A stretch of 64,000 bases of DNA, from NCBI GenBank assembly GCA_014904845.1, contig MU119225.1, positions 1-64,000 of the forward strand, written 5' to 3'. Below the pieces are notes generated by a model. It saw only the letters and a program-made list of their open reading frames with translations, was not told the origin of the DNA and did not search any database. Below, piece by piece: positions 25,269-38,460 of this stretch. The translations under genes were made by a program, and so were the position numbers. The first letter of the stretch is position 1. Each line of letters starts with the position of its first letter. This DNA comes from Acephala macrosclerotiorum (lineage: Eukaryota; Ascomycota; Leotiomycetes; Helotiales; Mollisiaceae).

Positions 25269-27394
25269 CTAATGCTGCTCATACTTGGGGGCGGGACCAC
25301 CGTTATCTGGACACCATGTTAGCATAATTCTTTGTAGGGAAAGAGATGAGGGTGTAATGACGTTGGCTATACATCTGGTTAGGAGCGCCATATGGCGAAG
25401 CTGGGTAGCCAGAGTACTGAAGATGGTTGTTGCCGTACTCCTGAAGTTGTTGGACACCACCAGAAGGAGCTTGGTATTGGGCCGGAACTTGGGCGTTGGG
25501 TTGGTAACCGATCGGTGGCAATTGAACAGAGCGACCGGCTTGGTAACCTGGAGGAGCACCTTCTTGAGCTTGACCTTCGGGGGCAACAGCAGTTCTGTTA
25601 CGCTCTTCCTCAGCCTTGCGGGCATTCTCTTCCTCCTTCTTGCGGGCCTTCCACTCCTTTCGGATCTCCTTGAATTCTGTAGGCGAAATGCGTTAGCGTG
25701 GCTCGCGTTACACAAACATTCCCGAAACCTTGGTAGACCCATGCTAGCCCCAGATTCAATGAGGTTATCCCCAGTCCAAGTCTGTTCTAGCTCGACGCCA
25801 ACGAAAATCATGCCGCGTATCGTATATTTCGGCCAAGGATATCGGACAATTTGAAAGCGCATGTGAAAACGAAGAAATCAAGCCCCGCCATGAGAAAACT
25901 CCCGCGACACCCGAAACAATTATGTCGCAACAATCACAGCCTTGCCAATTCCTGCGATCGAAAGAATAAAGGGAACATAAAGTGCTTACCTTCAGGGGTG
26001 CGCTTTGAGCCGTGCGATTGCATGGTAACGTGGGCGTTGAGATGGTTCAGTGTGCCATAAGCCTTCTCGCAGCCGTTCCATCCACACTTGTACATGCGCT
26101 CGATTTCTTCGTATCTTCGGCGGGGACGCTTGTGTTGCTGGGCACCAGGAATTGGGACAAAGGAGTAGACCTGCGAGAGAGGATGCTGTTAACAATTAGC
26201 TGTTCTACCAGAATCCATCAAACATGACTCCCAAAGTACGCGCTGAGGCTTCTCGGCAAATTGTTCAGGATTGGATTCTTACTGTCCCATCAGGCCCTGC
26301 CGTAATCGGCATCAGGTTCAGCTGTCCCCCATGTGTCATTGGAGGAGGCACAGGGTGTGCGGAATTGCTGCCTGTAGGAGGTGAAAGATGGAAAAGATGG
26401 GAAGGCGGACATAGAGGCTGTGACAAAGGATCAACATTAGCGCTTGAAGGCGCGTCAGGTTGATTCTCAGTGTCTTCCGCCTTAGGTTCTTCACTCGGCG
26501 ACTTCAGTCCTTCACTCGGTGGCTGCATTGCTGAGGGAGAATTGAGCTTTTCAGAGGGTGATTGAAGCTCTTCACTGTCCACCGCAAGTTCTCAACGCGA
26601 AGAATGTCTGGGGATGTGCTTACTTGACCTGGACGCGCGCCAGCAGGAGCCGCAGAAGTCGGGGTTTGCGCGCCAGAAACCGCGTATCCGTGCATTGGGT
26701 GTTGAGGTTGACCGGCGTAGCCAGCCCAGTCGGGTCGTGGTTGGGTGTACATTGCGCCACCGGGGTGTTGAGGATAGCCGTGTTGCATGTCCTGTTGTGG
26801 TGGGTATGGGGAGTATTGACCGCCGCCGTGCGCAGGGTAAGTTGGGCTGGAGGCAGCAATTGATGGATCTATAGGTACATCCTGGTCAGACTTGATTTGT
26901 GGGTTGTGATGGTTTGGGCGGCCATCTTGCAAAGGCATTGACGGACTTGTTGATTGAGCCATACCTCCGCTGCTACCGCTGTGGTTGCTGGCTGGATGGT
27001 ACTGGCGTTGAATATGTTCTGGGAATGAGCCTGAACGCGCCGAAGTAGGATAGATACCGTACTCGGAGGTGGGAGTCGCGGATGTCGAGTAGTTGTTGGA
27101 CCGCACTTCCTGTTGAGGAGTGTATTGCGCAGCAGACGCGTGATCTGCGGTGTTTTCTTCAGACTGAGCGTCGTTGAACGCGTGAGAATATGGTGAGTGA
27201 ATACCTGACTGCGTGTACTCGGTGGCACTCCTGTCCATAGAACTATGCTGAGTGTCTGCGAAGGCCCCGAGAAGCGTACTCAATGTAGCTTCAGTAAGGT
27301 CGGGGTTGTTGGCGTCGATGTCAGCTTCGGTGGTGCTTGAAAGTAATGAGTTGGTGTTGATGTTGAAGTTGAGCGGAGAGGAGACCAAGGACAT
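25269..27394 (-). CDS. CON7: Con7-type C2H2 transcription factor
   Basis: Orthologue of Magnaporthe Con7p, a nuclear regulator needed for normal conidium shape and infection-structure formation. Exons on the minus strand: 27394-26624, 26567-26283, 26170-25990, 25676-25362, 25306-25269 (529 aa). The first 350 residues are Ser/Pro/Gln/Tyr-rich and disordered, typical of activation regions. The conserved core VYSFVPIPGAQQHKRPRRRY leads into one C2H2 finger at about 381-405 (C-x4-C-x12-H-x5-H, MYKCGWNGCEKAYG...HVTMQSH), then a KEIRKEWKARKKEEE coiled-coil/basic region and a Pro/Tyr/Gln-rich tail. The first four introns are clear; the last intron uses a weak GTCATT donor but has a perfect TGCTAAC branch site. 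More than 4 kb of gene-free DNA lies upstream, fitting complex regulation. Confidence 0.92.
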
Positions 27395-30300
27395 ACTACG
27401 GCTCCGGGGTTGGAGGAGGTTGTCGCTTCCTTAGCTCACACGCACCGCCGTCGAGGGACCGAGGGAGATGGACAGTCGCTCTTGCTGTATTGATGACTGA
27501 TGCAGTGAGGAGCACAACGTGACAGGTACCGTTGCGCGTGGTGATGGGGGTTGATGCGTGCCGACACAACTTGCGCTTGTCTTGGTAGGGGCGTTCAACA
27601 CTCGTGCGTCAAGGTGATCGTAGCTCGCAGCTTGAAGGTGAATAGTACGGTTCTTAAAAGTCGACCGGATGAATGCACCCAAGCCACCGGTGGAGATGGG
27701 AGATTTTTAGAGGCGCAAGGATAATTGTCTTAGTCTGCGGCAACCAGATGAAGGAGGGGCGCGGCGTGGTTTTTCGAAGGCAGTTCCAAATCGGGGGCAG
27801 GCGCGCAGGTTGGTGGGAGGAAACGAAGCAACAAGGCAGTCGGGTCGAGGATCGGATTTTCGAGGCGAGGCGAGGCGAGGTTTTTGTGATGCGATATCTC
27901 TCCACACAACGCCTTTTCAATGACTGCACCACGCACGGAAATTCGAGGGATTACGAAATGAAGTGATCGCACACGGTAGGCAATGACACTTCCTTTCCTC
28001 GCAACCACAACTGTGAATGTTTGTTTGTATGGATGATGATGATGACCAGCGTCCAGAGCGAACGGGCGGGCTAAGAGTGAAGCTACGCCCACAAAGTCAA
28101 AAGTGTTGGAGAAGGTGATGAGAGGTGTGACCGAGAGGGGATTAACGTGAAGGCCGTGTGGAATTTAGACGGATTTCTTCAGCGCTTGGCTCGATCAGGG
28201 CCTAGGGCGGATTCAGCGAAGAGCGTGGCGTCTGGCTGATGCAAGAACAGCGTAATGGACAGGGCAGCGCGGGCCTAACTGCCTCGGGATTAAGGGCAAC
28301 TGGGCTACTACTACGACTGGGAAGGGGGGGGGGATCACGGGCTCCACTCAGTTCCAGCTCGAGCCAGTTCCGTAGAACGGATAGCGGCAAAAGGAATGGG
28401 AGGGGGCCGTGGGTCGAGGGGAGGCGTGGTGCAAGGATGGCCTGGATGGACAATTTTGATGAGTCTGGGTGGACAGGCGTGCGGTGCGGTGCGGGTGCTG
28501 TGCGTATTGCTTGCTTGGTATGGCTCGGTATGCGTGAGAGGCAGATGGTTCGGGTCTGCGAACCGTGGTTCAGCTGTCACTTCACCGTTCTGGTTCCACA
28601 ACGCTGCAATAATGATGCTGCAGCGAGTATGCAAGATGCAGTCCACTCGAGTCCCTGGGGAGCACAAATACCAGATCCCACAGTCTTTGGCCGGCTGGAC
28701 GCGCTACCACCTGTACTGTACAGTCCTGTCCTCTCCACTGCAGGTGTCGATGTCCTTGCCCTTGCCCTGCCAGGAGAGAGATGGATTGCCGATCCAGTGG
28801 TGCTTTGGATCTGGATCTTCGAATAGTGCGTGGCCAGCGAAGGTCCAAGATGATCTAACAGGGTACCGACAAGTCCGGTGGTAGATCTACGTCAAGATGA
28901 TGCCGCCTATCCTAATGTGGCCTCGCTGCAGCAGCTAGGCAATAGTCGCTCACTAGGCCTCTAGTGACTCTAGTGCCAGATGTCTGCGACCAACAGTGCA
29001 CCACGCTTCAACTGAAGTATCTTGGGCCGACCGTCTGGGCCACTGAGAGCGCGACGTCACCTTCTGCTGCTCCTTCTAGCTCGGTGATCACGCTGCTGGC
29101 GAGCGGATCTTGTCCCAACCCGGTGTAGCTTGCAACTGCCTTCCAGATGAAAGCCTGCCGGGACTTATCGCCTAGCGTCAGGAGAGGAGATGTTCGAATT
29201 CGCGATCTCGGAAGAATGGCACTCTGCTGCTGTATGGCCTACAGATATCGATGAGATAAGATGCGTCCAGACCACCAGCACGACGTGAAAAGCGGATAGT
29301 CTCAAACTCAAAATTATCTCAAATACTGTCCGAGTATCACTTGCTGCTGCTGGATGACGCGAATCGTGGCGAGGAGGGAGGAGGGATTTATTCCGCACTA
29401 GTAAATTGGGAAGGTGTATCGGTTTCGCTCGCAGATCGATCGTCTGTCCAGAGGATGCTCAAGATCTGAGCGGGAGGGAGAGCTGTAGGTGTGGGAAGGA
29501 GTTCGACGCGACGTGACCCGTTGATGGCCTCGAGACTATCGTCTGATGTTTCCTCTTGTCGATACAAGTGTGCGGCTCTCGATTCTGCTCCGTTTTTGTC
29601 CGTCCGATGTTTATTCGTAAGAGGGTGCTCGAAGAGATGCACAGTCTGTCGTCTCGGCGCGGCTCTCCAGATGGCTTGTCGATGTAGTGGGAGTTCGCGC
29701 TGCTGGTGGGATGCTTCGAAGTCTAGTAAGTGCGGCTTCGAGGGTGTGAAGGGAGATCCGTTGTCCGTTTGACGCTGGCCTGCGGGCGGAACAGGTAGGA
29801 GCTTGGACAACGCGAAGGTGTCTAGTCGAAGATCTGATAACTACTCCCGTCTGGCGCGATCAGATAGTCGTAAACGGCCAACGCTGTCTAATCTTCACGA
29901 TAATGGCAGGGAGTGACCTTGGAAGCGCGAGTGTCAATCACCAACTGCAGTTCTTTTTGACGTGCAAAGAGCTGCGTTGCTTCTTTTTCTGGCACACGCC
30001 CAATTTCCTATGGGCGCTCAAGCCGAGAAACCTGGATTTCAGGCAAAATCAGTGCAAGTCGAGCGTGGGGAATGTAGTCAAGACGAGTGGGGGGCCAATG
30101 TCCTTCGGATGAAAGGTCTTGGACGCAGATGACCCAGACGTCGACGTCGCGGAGTCGTGTTGACGATGATGGCGGTATCGAAGATAGAAAGTATTGAAAC
30201 AGAAGCTAACTTAATTGCTGACTAGTGTTGAAATGTGCGGAGGGACCGTGTGGCAGGCCTCGGAAGAGATCCTTGGCAAGCACTAAACCAATGCAATCCA

Positions 30301-31947
30301 CACCCAGACTTCACTGCCGACGCTGGTACTGCGATATCGAGGCCCTGCTGCAACCTTGCTGTGCCGTATGCCCGTGTGCAATGTATACCGATGTTCACGG
30401 GGGCCTCAAATTCAACTATCAAGACGGTGTTGACCTTCAGGAGATACTTTGAGGTCCAGGATCGTTGGCAATAATAGTGGGTGGTGCTGGACCTTGGGGT
30501 ATCACGCTTGTGTAGGCGACCCAACTGGACGGGAGTGCTAAAATCCTCCACAGTAGTGAGAAATCCAATGTCGATGGCGTCTCTCTTCCGCGCGATTGTA
30601 ATTGCGCGCTTCGTTTCAGACCGCAAGGTTCCAATTGAGCGCTACGAACAAGCTTGAAGTCTCAAGAGTCGGGACTTTTACAAAAGGGAAGGAAGGCGAG
30701 TCCAGTCTGCGTGCCCTGAAGTTCCGTGTGCCCACGGTGAGCCGAGTCGTGGGTAAGGTTACAGAGTCCGGAGTAAAACTACTAGTGTGGAAGCTCTGGG
30801 AGACGGCTATCTAGAAAATCGCAGGCGGGCTGTCTTGAAATCGGCCGTAGAATCACGCTGGAGAAGGAATCGTGTTCTAGTGAAAAATCTTCGGGCTGGG
30901 AATGCATAGCAACCCTGAATCTGCGTGCCTAGTGCCAGCCAAGGGTGGGTGGGCGACATGGCGACTCTGAGATTCAACAGGCTGATCAAGACGGGGACCA
31001 CAGCATGGCTTGATAATGTGCTGGATGCTTGATGCGGGCCATTCGAATCCGCGCGAAGCAGCACAACACCGCCAGGGGTTCATTCACGTTTGCCGGGCTG
31101 CTTGATTGAGCGTTGAGATGCGCTGCAGTGCGAGTGGCCGACCTCTCTCGCAGAAACAGGGAATTTGATGCCTACAACGACTCGTGTTCTGCGAAAAATT
31201 TCCTCCCCATGATGTTTCTCACTCCTCTCATTCGTCTCACTCGCTCCGCCTTCGCTGCGATGCAGAGTCATGACTTGGCCAGGGAGGTCACGAGCCTCGT
31301 TCATTTTATAGACCGTTAGTCAAAGCGTTCTATTCTAAATGAACGGAATAACATAAATGTTATGAATCATTTTCGGTGCCGGAAAAACCCCTTCTCTCCG
31401 ACCCCAGCTCCAAACAGATGCCTGCAAAGTGCAATCCCATCACAAATGTCATGACGAGATCCTCCTGCATGGGCATATTCTGCTCCCTGCGTCAATTGGC
31501 TGTGGGCAGCTTTTTTGACTTTCTTGCCCCGGTCGAGAACGTTCAGGGAGAGGAAGTTGTTCGGCGGCTTTTTGTGAAGCCGTATGTGAGGGGCTGGGAT
31601 GAGTTGTCAGCCGAGCTCGCAGAGAAGGGTGACGAGGTCAATATTCTCAGAAGAGAAGGACATTCATGAAGATCTAACCCGCATTTGGACCGGCAACAAA
31701 AGGTGATGTGCACGGTATGCAGACAAAAGGAGTGGGCTTCCGACTTTCCGGAAAGTTACTCCAAGACATCTTACACTTTTCCAACGAATAACTTGATATC
31801 CAGTGGTGGTTGCCACATCCAGACAACATGTAAACTTGTACACTTGTACAAAGTACTTGGTGAGCCCACGACGTCGGTGGCATTCGGCCAATGCATGTTT
31901 CTTTGCAGCTCATGTCGACTATTGCGGACCATATTCGTTCTTCAAGC
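27395..31947. other. 4.5-kb region upstream of CON7
   Basis: Probably the CON7 promoter and long leader; GC-rich to about 28900. A minus-strand frame open from about 29858 to 29388 (without an ATG; SDLRLDTFALSKLLPVPPAG near its start) has protein-like composition and could be an exon of an unrecognised gene. Frames at 28239-28826 (+), 30222-30626 (-) and 31376-31669 (+) have no motifs. A short (GAGGC)n run lies near 27862-27880. Confidence 0.35.
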
Positions 31948-32674
31948 TCAGGAGCTTCCAGAACGAGCTACAAAAGCTTCCATCTGATTATGCCGTGCAC
32001 GTACTCGCTGATTAGCATGTCTTACGCAGGACTCTTTTGCCTCTTTGGTCAGCTGAACTTCCTTCTGCTTCTCGAAACAAAATTGCTTTCGCGAACAGTG
32101 TTGTGGCTGAGAGTCCTTGATGCCACAATCATTGTGCCGTGCCCACCGCTCTCAAGCCCCACCTACTGTACCGTGGATTGCTCACCACTCGAATATGAAG
32201 GATCAGGCGGTAAAAGAGTTCTCTTGAGTCCTCGATATCCGCATCACCCGACCAACCACTCACCAATGCGACGTTGAAAGTATTCTCGTACGGGGTCAGC
32301 AAAGCGCTGAGATGCTGATCAATCTTGTCGCGAGAATGGCTCGATTCGGGGTCTTGACCGCCCATCTTCCTCGGCACGTAATACACATCGGGAAGGCCAG
32401 GTGGATTATTTACGAGAAAACAAAAGCGGGAGATGTCGTGCGCAAGGGTCTCGATCAAAGGAGAGGTTTCTGTGACTCTGTCATCTCTCGACGGCAACAG
32501 TGATCCGCACAAGAGGGAGGCGATGCTGGTGAGAGCGACAGCGGCGCATCGTGAGAATAAATGTCGTTGAAGTCGTGTCCGCTTCGATACAAAGTCAATT
32601 GCTCTAGCTGGAACTCCTCCATCTTTCGTTAAGCTAGGTCGCTTGCTAGGACTACGAAATCGCCGTAGTGAGAT
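31948..32674 (-). CDS. Membrane-anchored protein of unknown function, 5' exon missing
   Basis: Two exons on the minus strand join in phase: 32674-32186 and 32115-31948, with a GTGAGC donor, AAG acceptor and a 70-nt intron. The product (at least 218 aa) starts in a basic region (RRFRSPSKRPSLTKDGG), has one hydrophobic segment (CAAVALTSIASLLCGSLL), then a soluble region with PGLPDVYYVPRKMGG and a Lys/Glu/Gln-rich coiled-coil-like end. The layout suggests a type II membrane or Golgi-type protein; I do not recognise it. No ATG lies in the first exon; a 3' splice site (TCCTCCAG, preceded by CTACTAAT) at its 5' edge says an upstream exon exists. A possible one is 32813-32799 (MGFFL), unproven. Confidence 0.5.
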
Positions 32675-34343
32675 CTGGAGGAAAACAGACTAAATTGCGC
32701 TCCCGCACAGTAGCACCCGAAGAAACGGTTATGGGAATTATTAGTAGAGCCTATTAAGTGGCACGCTCCGGGCACCGAAGTTGTGGCCAAGTCTCTACTA
32801 AGAAGAATCCCATCTCAGGGCAGACGAAATGCCATGTGCTGTGCGACGAGAGAACAGCGCCAAAGCAGGGGAGCAAAGTTAGATCGATATTAGGGGCGAT
32901 CATGATTTAGAGCCACAGCAGCGAGGGTATCGATGCAAGCGCCAGCGAGGTTTCTTTTCTTGCCAACAGAACACCGAACGTCCCTGCAGAACAAAACAAG
33001 CACCAAACCCCCAGCAACCAGCATCTTCCGAGGAGGGATGAAATTACTGTTACATACAGATCACAGATCAGCGATCCTTTCATGTGGCGGCAGGACGTCT
33101 TCTCCTTGTTCCCGATCCTGGCCGACACAGTCTGAGTACTCTCTGCCAAGCTGTATTCAATACTTCCAGAACACAACGCATATACAAGCAGCTGCAGCAC
33201 TCACCCTTGAAGCACACGAGGTCAGGCTTGGTCAGGCCGCCAATCATTCGGCCCCCACAGCAAAAAGTGTAAAAATTAGCTCATTTTTAACATTTGCCCC
33301 AGATTTCTGAGACGCAAAATTTCGAACAAATCTCCTCTTGATCTCCACAAGGATCACGATAAAGACGGGTTGATGACCAAAACGCCACTAGATCATACGT
33401 AAAACCCTCGCAAGAATGGCAGGATTTGGATGTGCTTGTTGCCGAGATGAAAACTTAATATCAAACGCCCCCCTTTTCGATAGGCGTTGTCCACTTTCAC
33501 GTGCTCCCATTTCGATTACTGAACACCGGAGGTACCTACGTACCATTTAGCTCTGGAGGCAGCTTTCCGGTCGACTTTCTTGAGCCATCTCTCCCCACGG
33601 TAAACTACTCCATTAAGGCAAAGTCATGCATTATCCGGTGTGGCTAGCAGAAGCACACGAGCCCGCCACCAACACGACCCCTCCACCCTGGAGCACAAAC
33701 TAAGATTAAGGTTTAGCAAAGACAAGGCATCCCTGAGCGGTGATGAAAGAAACTGGGCTGGACGTGCCGACGCTGTTGATGGGCCGTGGGTCAAATTTGG
33801 TTCCCAGCCAGGAAGTTTCGCCCCATTCCCCCAAGCGTAGATCAGTAGATAGGACGACGCAGCATCGGTATGCAAGATATGCTATCTCTGTCCACATACA
33901 AACAAGCTGGATTCTTCCCGGCCTCAAGATCTTGTCAAGAACTCGACGGTCATGTCCTGCCAAAAACCCACAACCCACACACTAATCAAAGGACTGCGCT
34001 TAGAATACGATTGGTGACGGCGATCTCCCAGCACTCCAGTCCAGCTCTCCGTTCAAGACGAGCCCGCGGAGATATTCTAACGCTGATGCGCGACATCTCG
34101 ACCGGCTCATCTCTCGCTGAATTTTAGACCAGGAACGAGAGAGAAATGCCGAGACCATAACCCCTCTTTGCACAGATGAGGAACCAGTCATCCCACCGCC
34201 GTCGACGTCGCTATTGATGGGATTTGGGATTCAGAAAAGGGGGGGGGTGGTGATCGTTTCTGCATGCATGCACAACAACACAATCATGCACTGCTGCGCC
34301 TTCATCATAACTTCATTACTTCACCGTCGTTATTACCACTCAT

Positions 34344-34583
34344 ATGGCGGAAGCATATTCCCTACTCAATATTCTTGAAACCGCAATCTCCAGCTCCGAG
34401 GAAGATCTGCAGCTACCCAACTTTCCAAGACGTGGAAATGCTAGGTTGCACAAGACAGACTTTGCTGAAGATTCCAAACCCCTCTTCCACATGGTCGCAA
34501 AAAGATCTCACGCAATGATCACCCTCTCCAAGCACGAACGCGTCCGTGCACCATTCCACCCAATCGGCACCAAAGTGGACTGA
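34344..34583 (+). CDS. Possible small protein, 79 aa
   Basis: ATG-started frame, MAEAYSLLNILETAISSSEE at the N-terminus, with codon use and composition that look protein-like (acidic amphipathic start, basic C-terminal half). There is no TM segment, no signal peptide and no family I recognise. It stands alone in a gene-poor stretch, so chance remains quite possible. Confidence 0.25.
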   Translation: MAEAYSLLNILETAISSSEEDLQLPNFPRRGNARLHKTDFAEDSKPLFHMVAKRSHAMITLSKHERVRAPFHPIGTKVD

Positions 34584-37500
34584 TCCTGCGAGTTGTGGCG
34601 TCCAGAGACAGTTTGTGACTTGGTGACTTCCCAAATAGGCCGTCACTACTGCACTGACGATTCAGTTGCACTGTTGCATGCCGTCCAGCTCCGCATTATT
34701 TCCACCTCCTCCCATTACCGCGGTATCACCGACAAACATCGAATCAAGAGGTTCAGAGTCGCCAGATACCCTCAAGTGATGGGCTGATCTCCATGCATCT
34801 TCCTTCCTTCCCTTCCTCAAAAACCTCCTCCTCCCCACCTGCAGCAGCACGGGCTGAAGGAAGGCAGGGTTCTGCCCTAAACAAACTTTCCCAGATCCAC
34901 CATCTCCCCGAAGATCAAGAAAGCCCTGCAATTGAACTCTAAACCTCCAAAACGCGGGTTGACTATTTTGGGACTCGAGAGTTGAGGAGGGAAGGGCGCT
35001 GTCATTTGTGAGGTGAGTTTCTAGCACGGCCACCAAGGACACAGGAACGCGAAACCTGCTATCCTCCCATTCCGACGAGGCGACACGTGTGAGCCACGCC
35101 GAGTAGTGCTTCCGGCGGTGTCTCTCCTTAGTGAACACAGCGCTGTGATGATGTCTCTCAAGGGAGTGGAAACTTCAACGGCTTTCTTTTCGGGAGGAAC
35201 GGGGAGGAGGGCGAGTGTTGACTCATGAGAGCGGCTCACGATCCAATACAGCAAGGGAAAGATGGTGTATTGCACTGCATCGTGACGTAGGGCTTGCTAA
35301 GTCCTCTTCGTGCTGCATGTTGCATTCTTTCTTCGGCCGTTCCGGATCTCTAGATCAAGTTTGATCTTCCCTTTCCCCTTGAAATTACGAGAAAAAGGAT
35401 CATCCAGAATTTTTGCAGGAATTGCACGTCGCATTTTCAAGTGAAAGAGAGTCTAGAGCACAGGCTTGATGTCAAATGCATGATTGTTCTGGCTTCACGT
35501 ACTATTTCATGACGTGCATACTAGCGTCTAAATCTCCAGCACAAGCCATTCAGGGACCTGAGAAAAAGTTAGGAACGATCTTGGTCGATGATCTCGAAAC
35601 TCTGTTCTCGAGGATCACATGAAGTTTCAAGTTCAAAATTTGAACTTTCTTTCTCTCACAGGAACATCGCAGCCGAACGAGATGTCATTGCACCCACGGC
35701 GTTCCCGTTCAATTCGCCTTCGTGACGTCGTACATGCAAAAGTCTGATTACGACTTTGCCATACCCTCAATTTTCTCGGCCAGTGTCCCGCTCATCTTTC
35801 GGAGATTCAGAAAAACGAATAGAAAGATTTTTTTTTTTTTTTTTTTTTTCTCTCCAACAGGAAGGAAATACTCATCCGGATCTACATCCCAACACTTTCC
35901 GAGCTTTATGTGTTCCAGATGTAATATTAATTTACGGCTTGCTCATTCGAAGCGAAAGCAGAGATTGAAAATGAAAAGTTGGTATTAATGGTTTAAGACG
36001 GACACTAGAACGTGACCGTCTGCATCAGGGAACTTCTGCGAGTACCAGAGTTGGGAATTTCGGAGCATAGGGTTTTGCATTTGGCATAAATAGGATGTTC
36101 CGAATATGAGTTTCTGCTAGAGTGGACGGTCGTGAGTAGGCCTAGTCCAGAGATCTGACAGTCACGCTGTCCGATCTGTCGCTCCCGTCTCTTAGTTTTT
36201 AGGGTTGCTGTTGGAGGGATCTTGATTTCGAAAGTATGGTTTTCTCGATGCATGTTGTTGCTGTACCGGATGGATGGATTGGCAATCTGTCTACTCCCGT
36301 ACGAAGGGCTCTTCAGCAAGGGTAGCTAAAATTTGGACGGTCGAAGATAGGTAGCATGAAATTGGTACCAATTAGATGCAGCTGCAAGAGCACATGCTCG
36401 CAGCGTGGTACGGAGTACGGGTTTCCCTGCGTTGCATGCACTAATTTGTCACTTCATCCAACTGCGCGGCCTGCTCTATATCTCTTCTAGGCATGTCCTT
36501 CCACTCTTCCTTATGCAGGACGGAGTATGGCTCATCAAGTCTACTACTTCAGGAGAGGATACGAAAAAAAAACCTTCGCCAGCGATTCGTTACCCATGAC
36601 ATTGCTTTCTTTCTAATGAGGCATCAGGCCTCATCACAAAACGTCACTGCTATACTAGGCCAAGAGCTGAAGCAGCGACGAGTGCTTATATTTGTGCAAT
36701 CAGTCGTTGCCTCCAAACGCACTTGAACAGCAAGAGAAAAGCGAGAGCTACATTTCATGCTAGATCCAATCTTTGTTGTCCTCATCAAGCTGAAGCTTCC
36801 GAACCGCAAGCCCAATTTTCCTGTCACATGAAAGTTCCATGTACTATTCAGATGCAGTTGTAGCAAAAGCATGTTATCATCTCAGCTAAATCCACGAGTT
36901 GTATATGGGTCAATTGTATGTCTGGGACTTGTAGAATCTCAAGCTTTCCTGTTTGAAGTTGGAACTGACATTGAGAGCTGTTTCCCGTTTGTTGCTCGTC
37001 ATATTTGAACGTGTCTGTACTGTAGTATCTTGTTTCTTTGAGTTCCTGGATAGGTACTTGATAGTTTCCAATTACGCACTTTCCGTCGCGAATCTGCTAA
37101 GTTCTCCTACACTTCGCCTTCAATACCACACTTACTGCCCTAAATTTGCCAAACATCTTTGTAGTCTGTTATGCAAGATTGTCTCAAAGGATGCCTAGCA
37201 CCGAGTTTCTACTTCAAAATTATGTTGTTCATTGCGTCACATGAGTGTCCCGAGAGAAGCCGTACACTGGGTAAGTCCCATTCGCTCCTCCGGCCTACGC
37301 CTTCAAGCCGCATTGAAAGGTTGAACTTCGGACCGACGTTGCGATGTGCAACAAATAAATCTCAGAGGTCAGCTTTCACGTCTTCTTTTCTTGTTTGGAA
37401 TTGCCACTCTCATTGGACAGTCACGGCTGGATTTCAGACTGGCTTTGAGAAGTCCCTTGTTCCTTCCAAATACGACAAGGCAAGTCGCTTTCTGTACATT

Positions 37501-37878
37501 GGGACTCTAGCATTTGCTGCTTTGCGAGGAAGTAACAACCGGGAAGGAAACTATGTTCGATTTCCAATCCAGATTTTACGTTCCAGTCTTAGTCCTTGAT
37601 TGTGCGCGGTGAATTCTCTACTTTCTCTGTTGCATTATCCTCTTCAAACCTTGACTCGAAATGAAACTGGTAATTAGGATTCTTGGTCGTTTCACTACAG
37701 ATGATCTACTCTACTACCTGACCGGAAACGATAAGGTAGACGACGTTAGAAGTCCCTGGTTAGGATAGTATCATTTACCAAGAGCAATTCGGACATTCAC
37801 AACCCCCAAATCTCTCCCCCCAGGATCACGTTTTCATTCACGACTAGGACGATGATTCAGTCGCTGCATACCACTTTC

Positions 37879-37886
37879 TATAAAAG
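37879..37886 (+). promoter_or_regulatory. TATA box of the 36-aa microprotein gene
   Basis: TATAAAAG, 84 bp before the ATG at 37970, followed by an unstructured C/A-rich leader, as in strongly regulated fungal genes. Confidence 0.5.
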
Positions 37887-37969
37887 CAACTCGAACTATC
37901 TCGTCTATCCATACGTACATACATCACCTCCAGCATTTCAATCATCGACACCTGCAGGCAGTCATCACA

Positions 37970-38080
37970 ATGCAAACAGCATACCTCGCACTCATAATCG
38001 GTAGCTTCGTCGTCATATTTGTTTGTCTTGCTGTTTGGGTAGCTGTGTCTGGACGGAAGAGGGACAGGAGCGAGGTATGA
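37970..38080 (+). CDS. Membrane microprotein, 36 aa
   Basis: Very short intact gene: a polar N-terminus (MQT), one hydrophobic helix of about 22 residues (YLALIIGSFVVIFVCLAVWV) and a short basic tail (SGRKRDRSEV). This is the layout of a single-pass tail-in-cytosol peptide by the positive-inside rule. Support: a TATA box 84 bp upstream, an A/C-rich leader and a GTCATCACAATG start context. No family recognised. It is the first of three similar tiny genes within 3 kb (next at 38578 and 40761). It is too short for routine gene callers. Confidence 0.5.
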   Translation: MQTAYLALIIGSFVVIFVCLAVWVAVSGRKRDRSEV

Positions 38081-38433
38081 GGGAGGGGCAGTGCTACATG
38101 CTGAAGCTGAGAGGCTCGCGATGAGGGAGATGGTGGGAATTTAGTGGTCTGGGGAGTGAGAGGAGATAACTAGGTGCGGGATTGACAACTGTGTACTGTA
38201 CTAATAGGAGGTTGGGTTGGGACGAGTTCTTATGTTAGAGTCAGCGAGTGCCTTGTGCAACCGGAAGTTTTATAACAACCTCTGGTCTGACGCGAAATGC
38301 AAGATATTGTTGCTGCGAAATTCGGCTCTGTTAGATTTCGGTGCAAACGATCGTGAGCACCACAGTTCGGTACACTTCTTGTTGCCTATGACAAGCAATC
38401 ACCAAACAACATAACTCTTTTTAACTACTCTCC

Positions 38434-38460
38434 GGATTGTAGACTCCTAGACTACAATCC
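38434..38460. promoter_or_regulatory. Perfect 9-bp-arm palindrome upstream of 42-aa gene
   Basis: GGATTGTAG and CTACAATCC are exact reverse complements separated by nine bases, about 118 bp before the ATG at 38578. It could be a binding site for a dimeric regulator or an RNA hairpin; the role is inferred. Confidence 0.4.

Larger units (their letters stand above)
32675..37969. other. 5.3-kb gene-poor region
   Basis: No gene I can name. A short ORF at 34344-34583 is listed separately. A T-tract of about 23 bases lies at 35828-35850 and a run of G near 34239-34247. Other open frames (e.g. 34662-35138 minus, 37171-37599 plus) lack motifs and splice support. Confidence 0.35.

Noticed and set aside
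25285..25854. 189-codon plus-strand frame
   Set aside because: Lies antisense to the CON7 coding exons and introns and has no motif; a shadow of that gene.
28239..28826. 195-codon plus-strand frame in GC-rich DNA
   Set aside because: Gly/Arg/Trp-rich without family motifs, overlapped by several antisense frames; likely a GC artefact upstream of CON7.
34662..35138. 158-codon minus-strand frame
   Set aside because: Low plausibility composition and no splice or promoter support.
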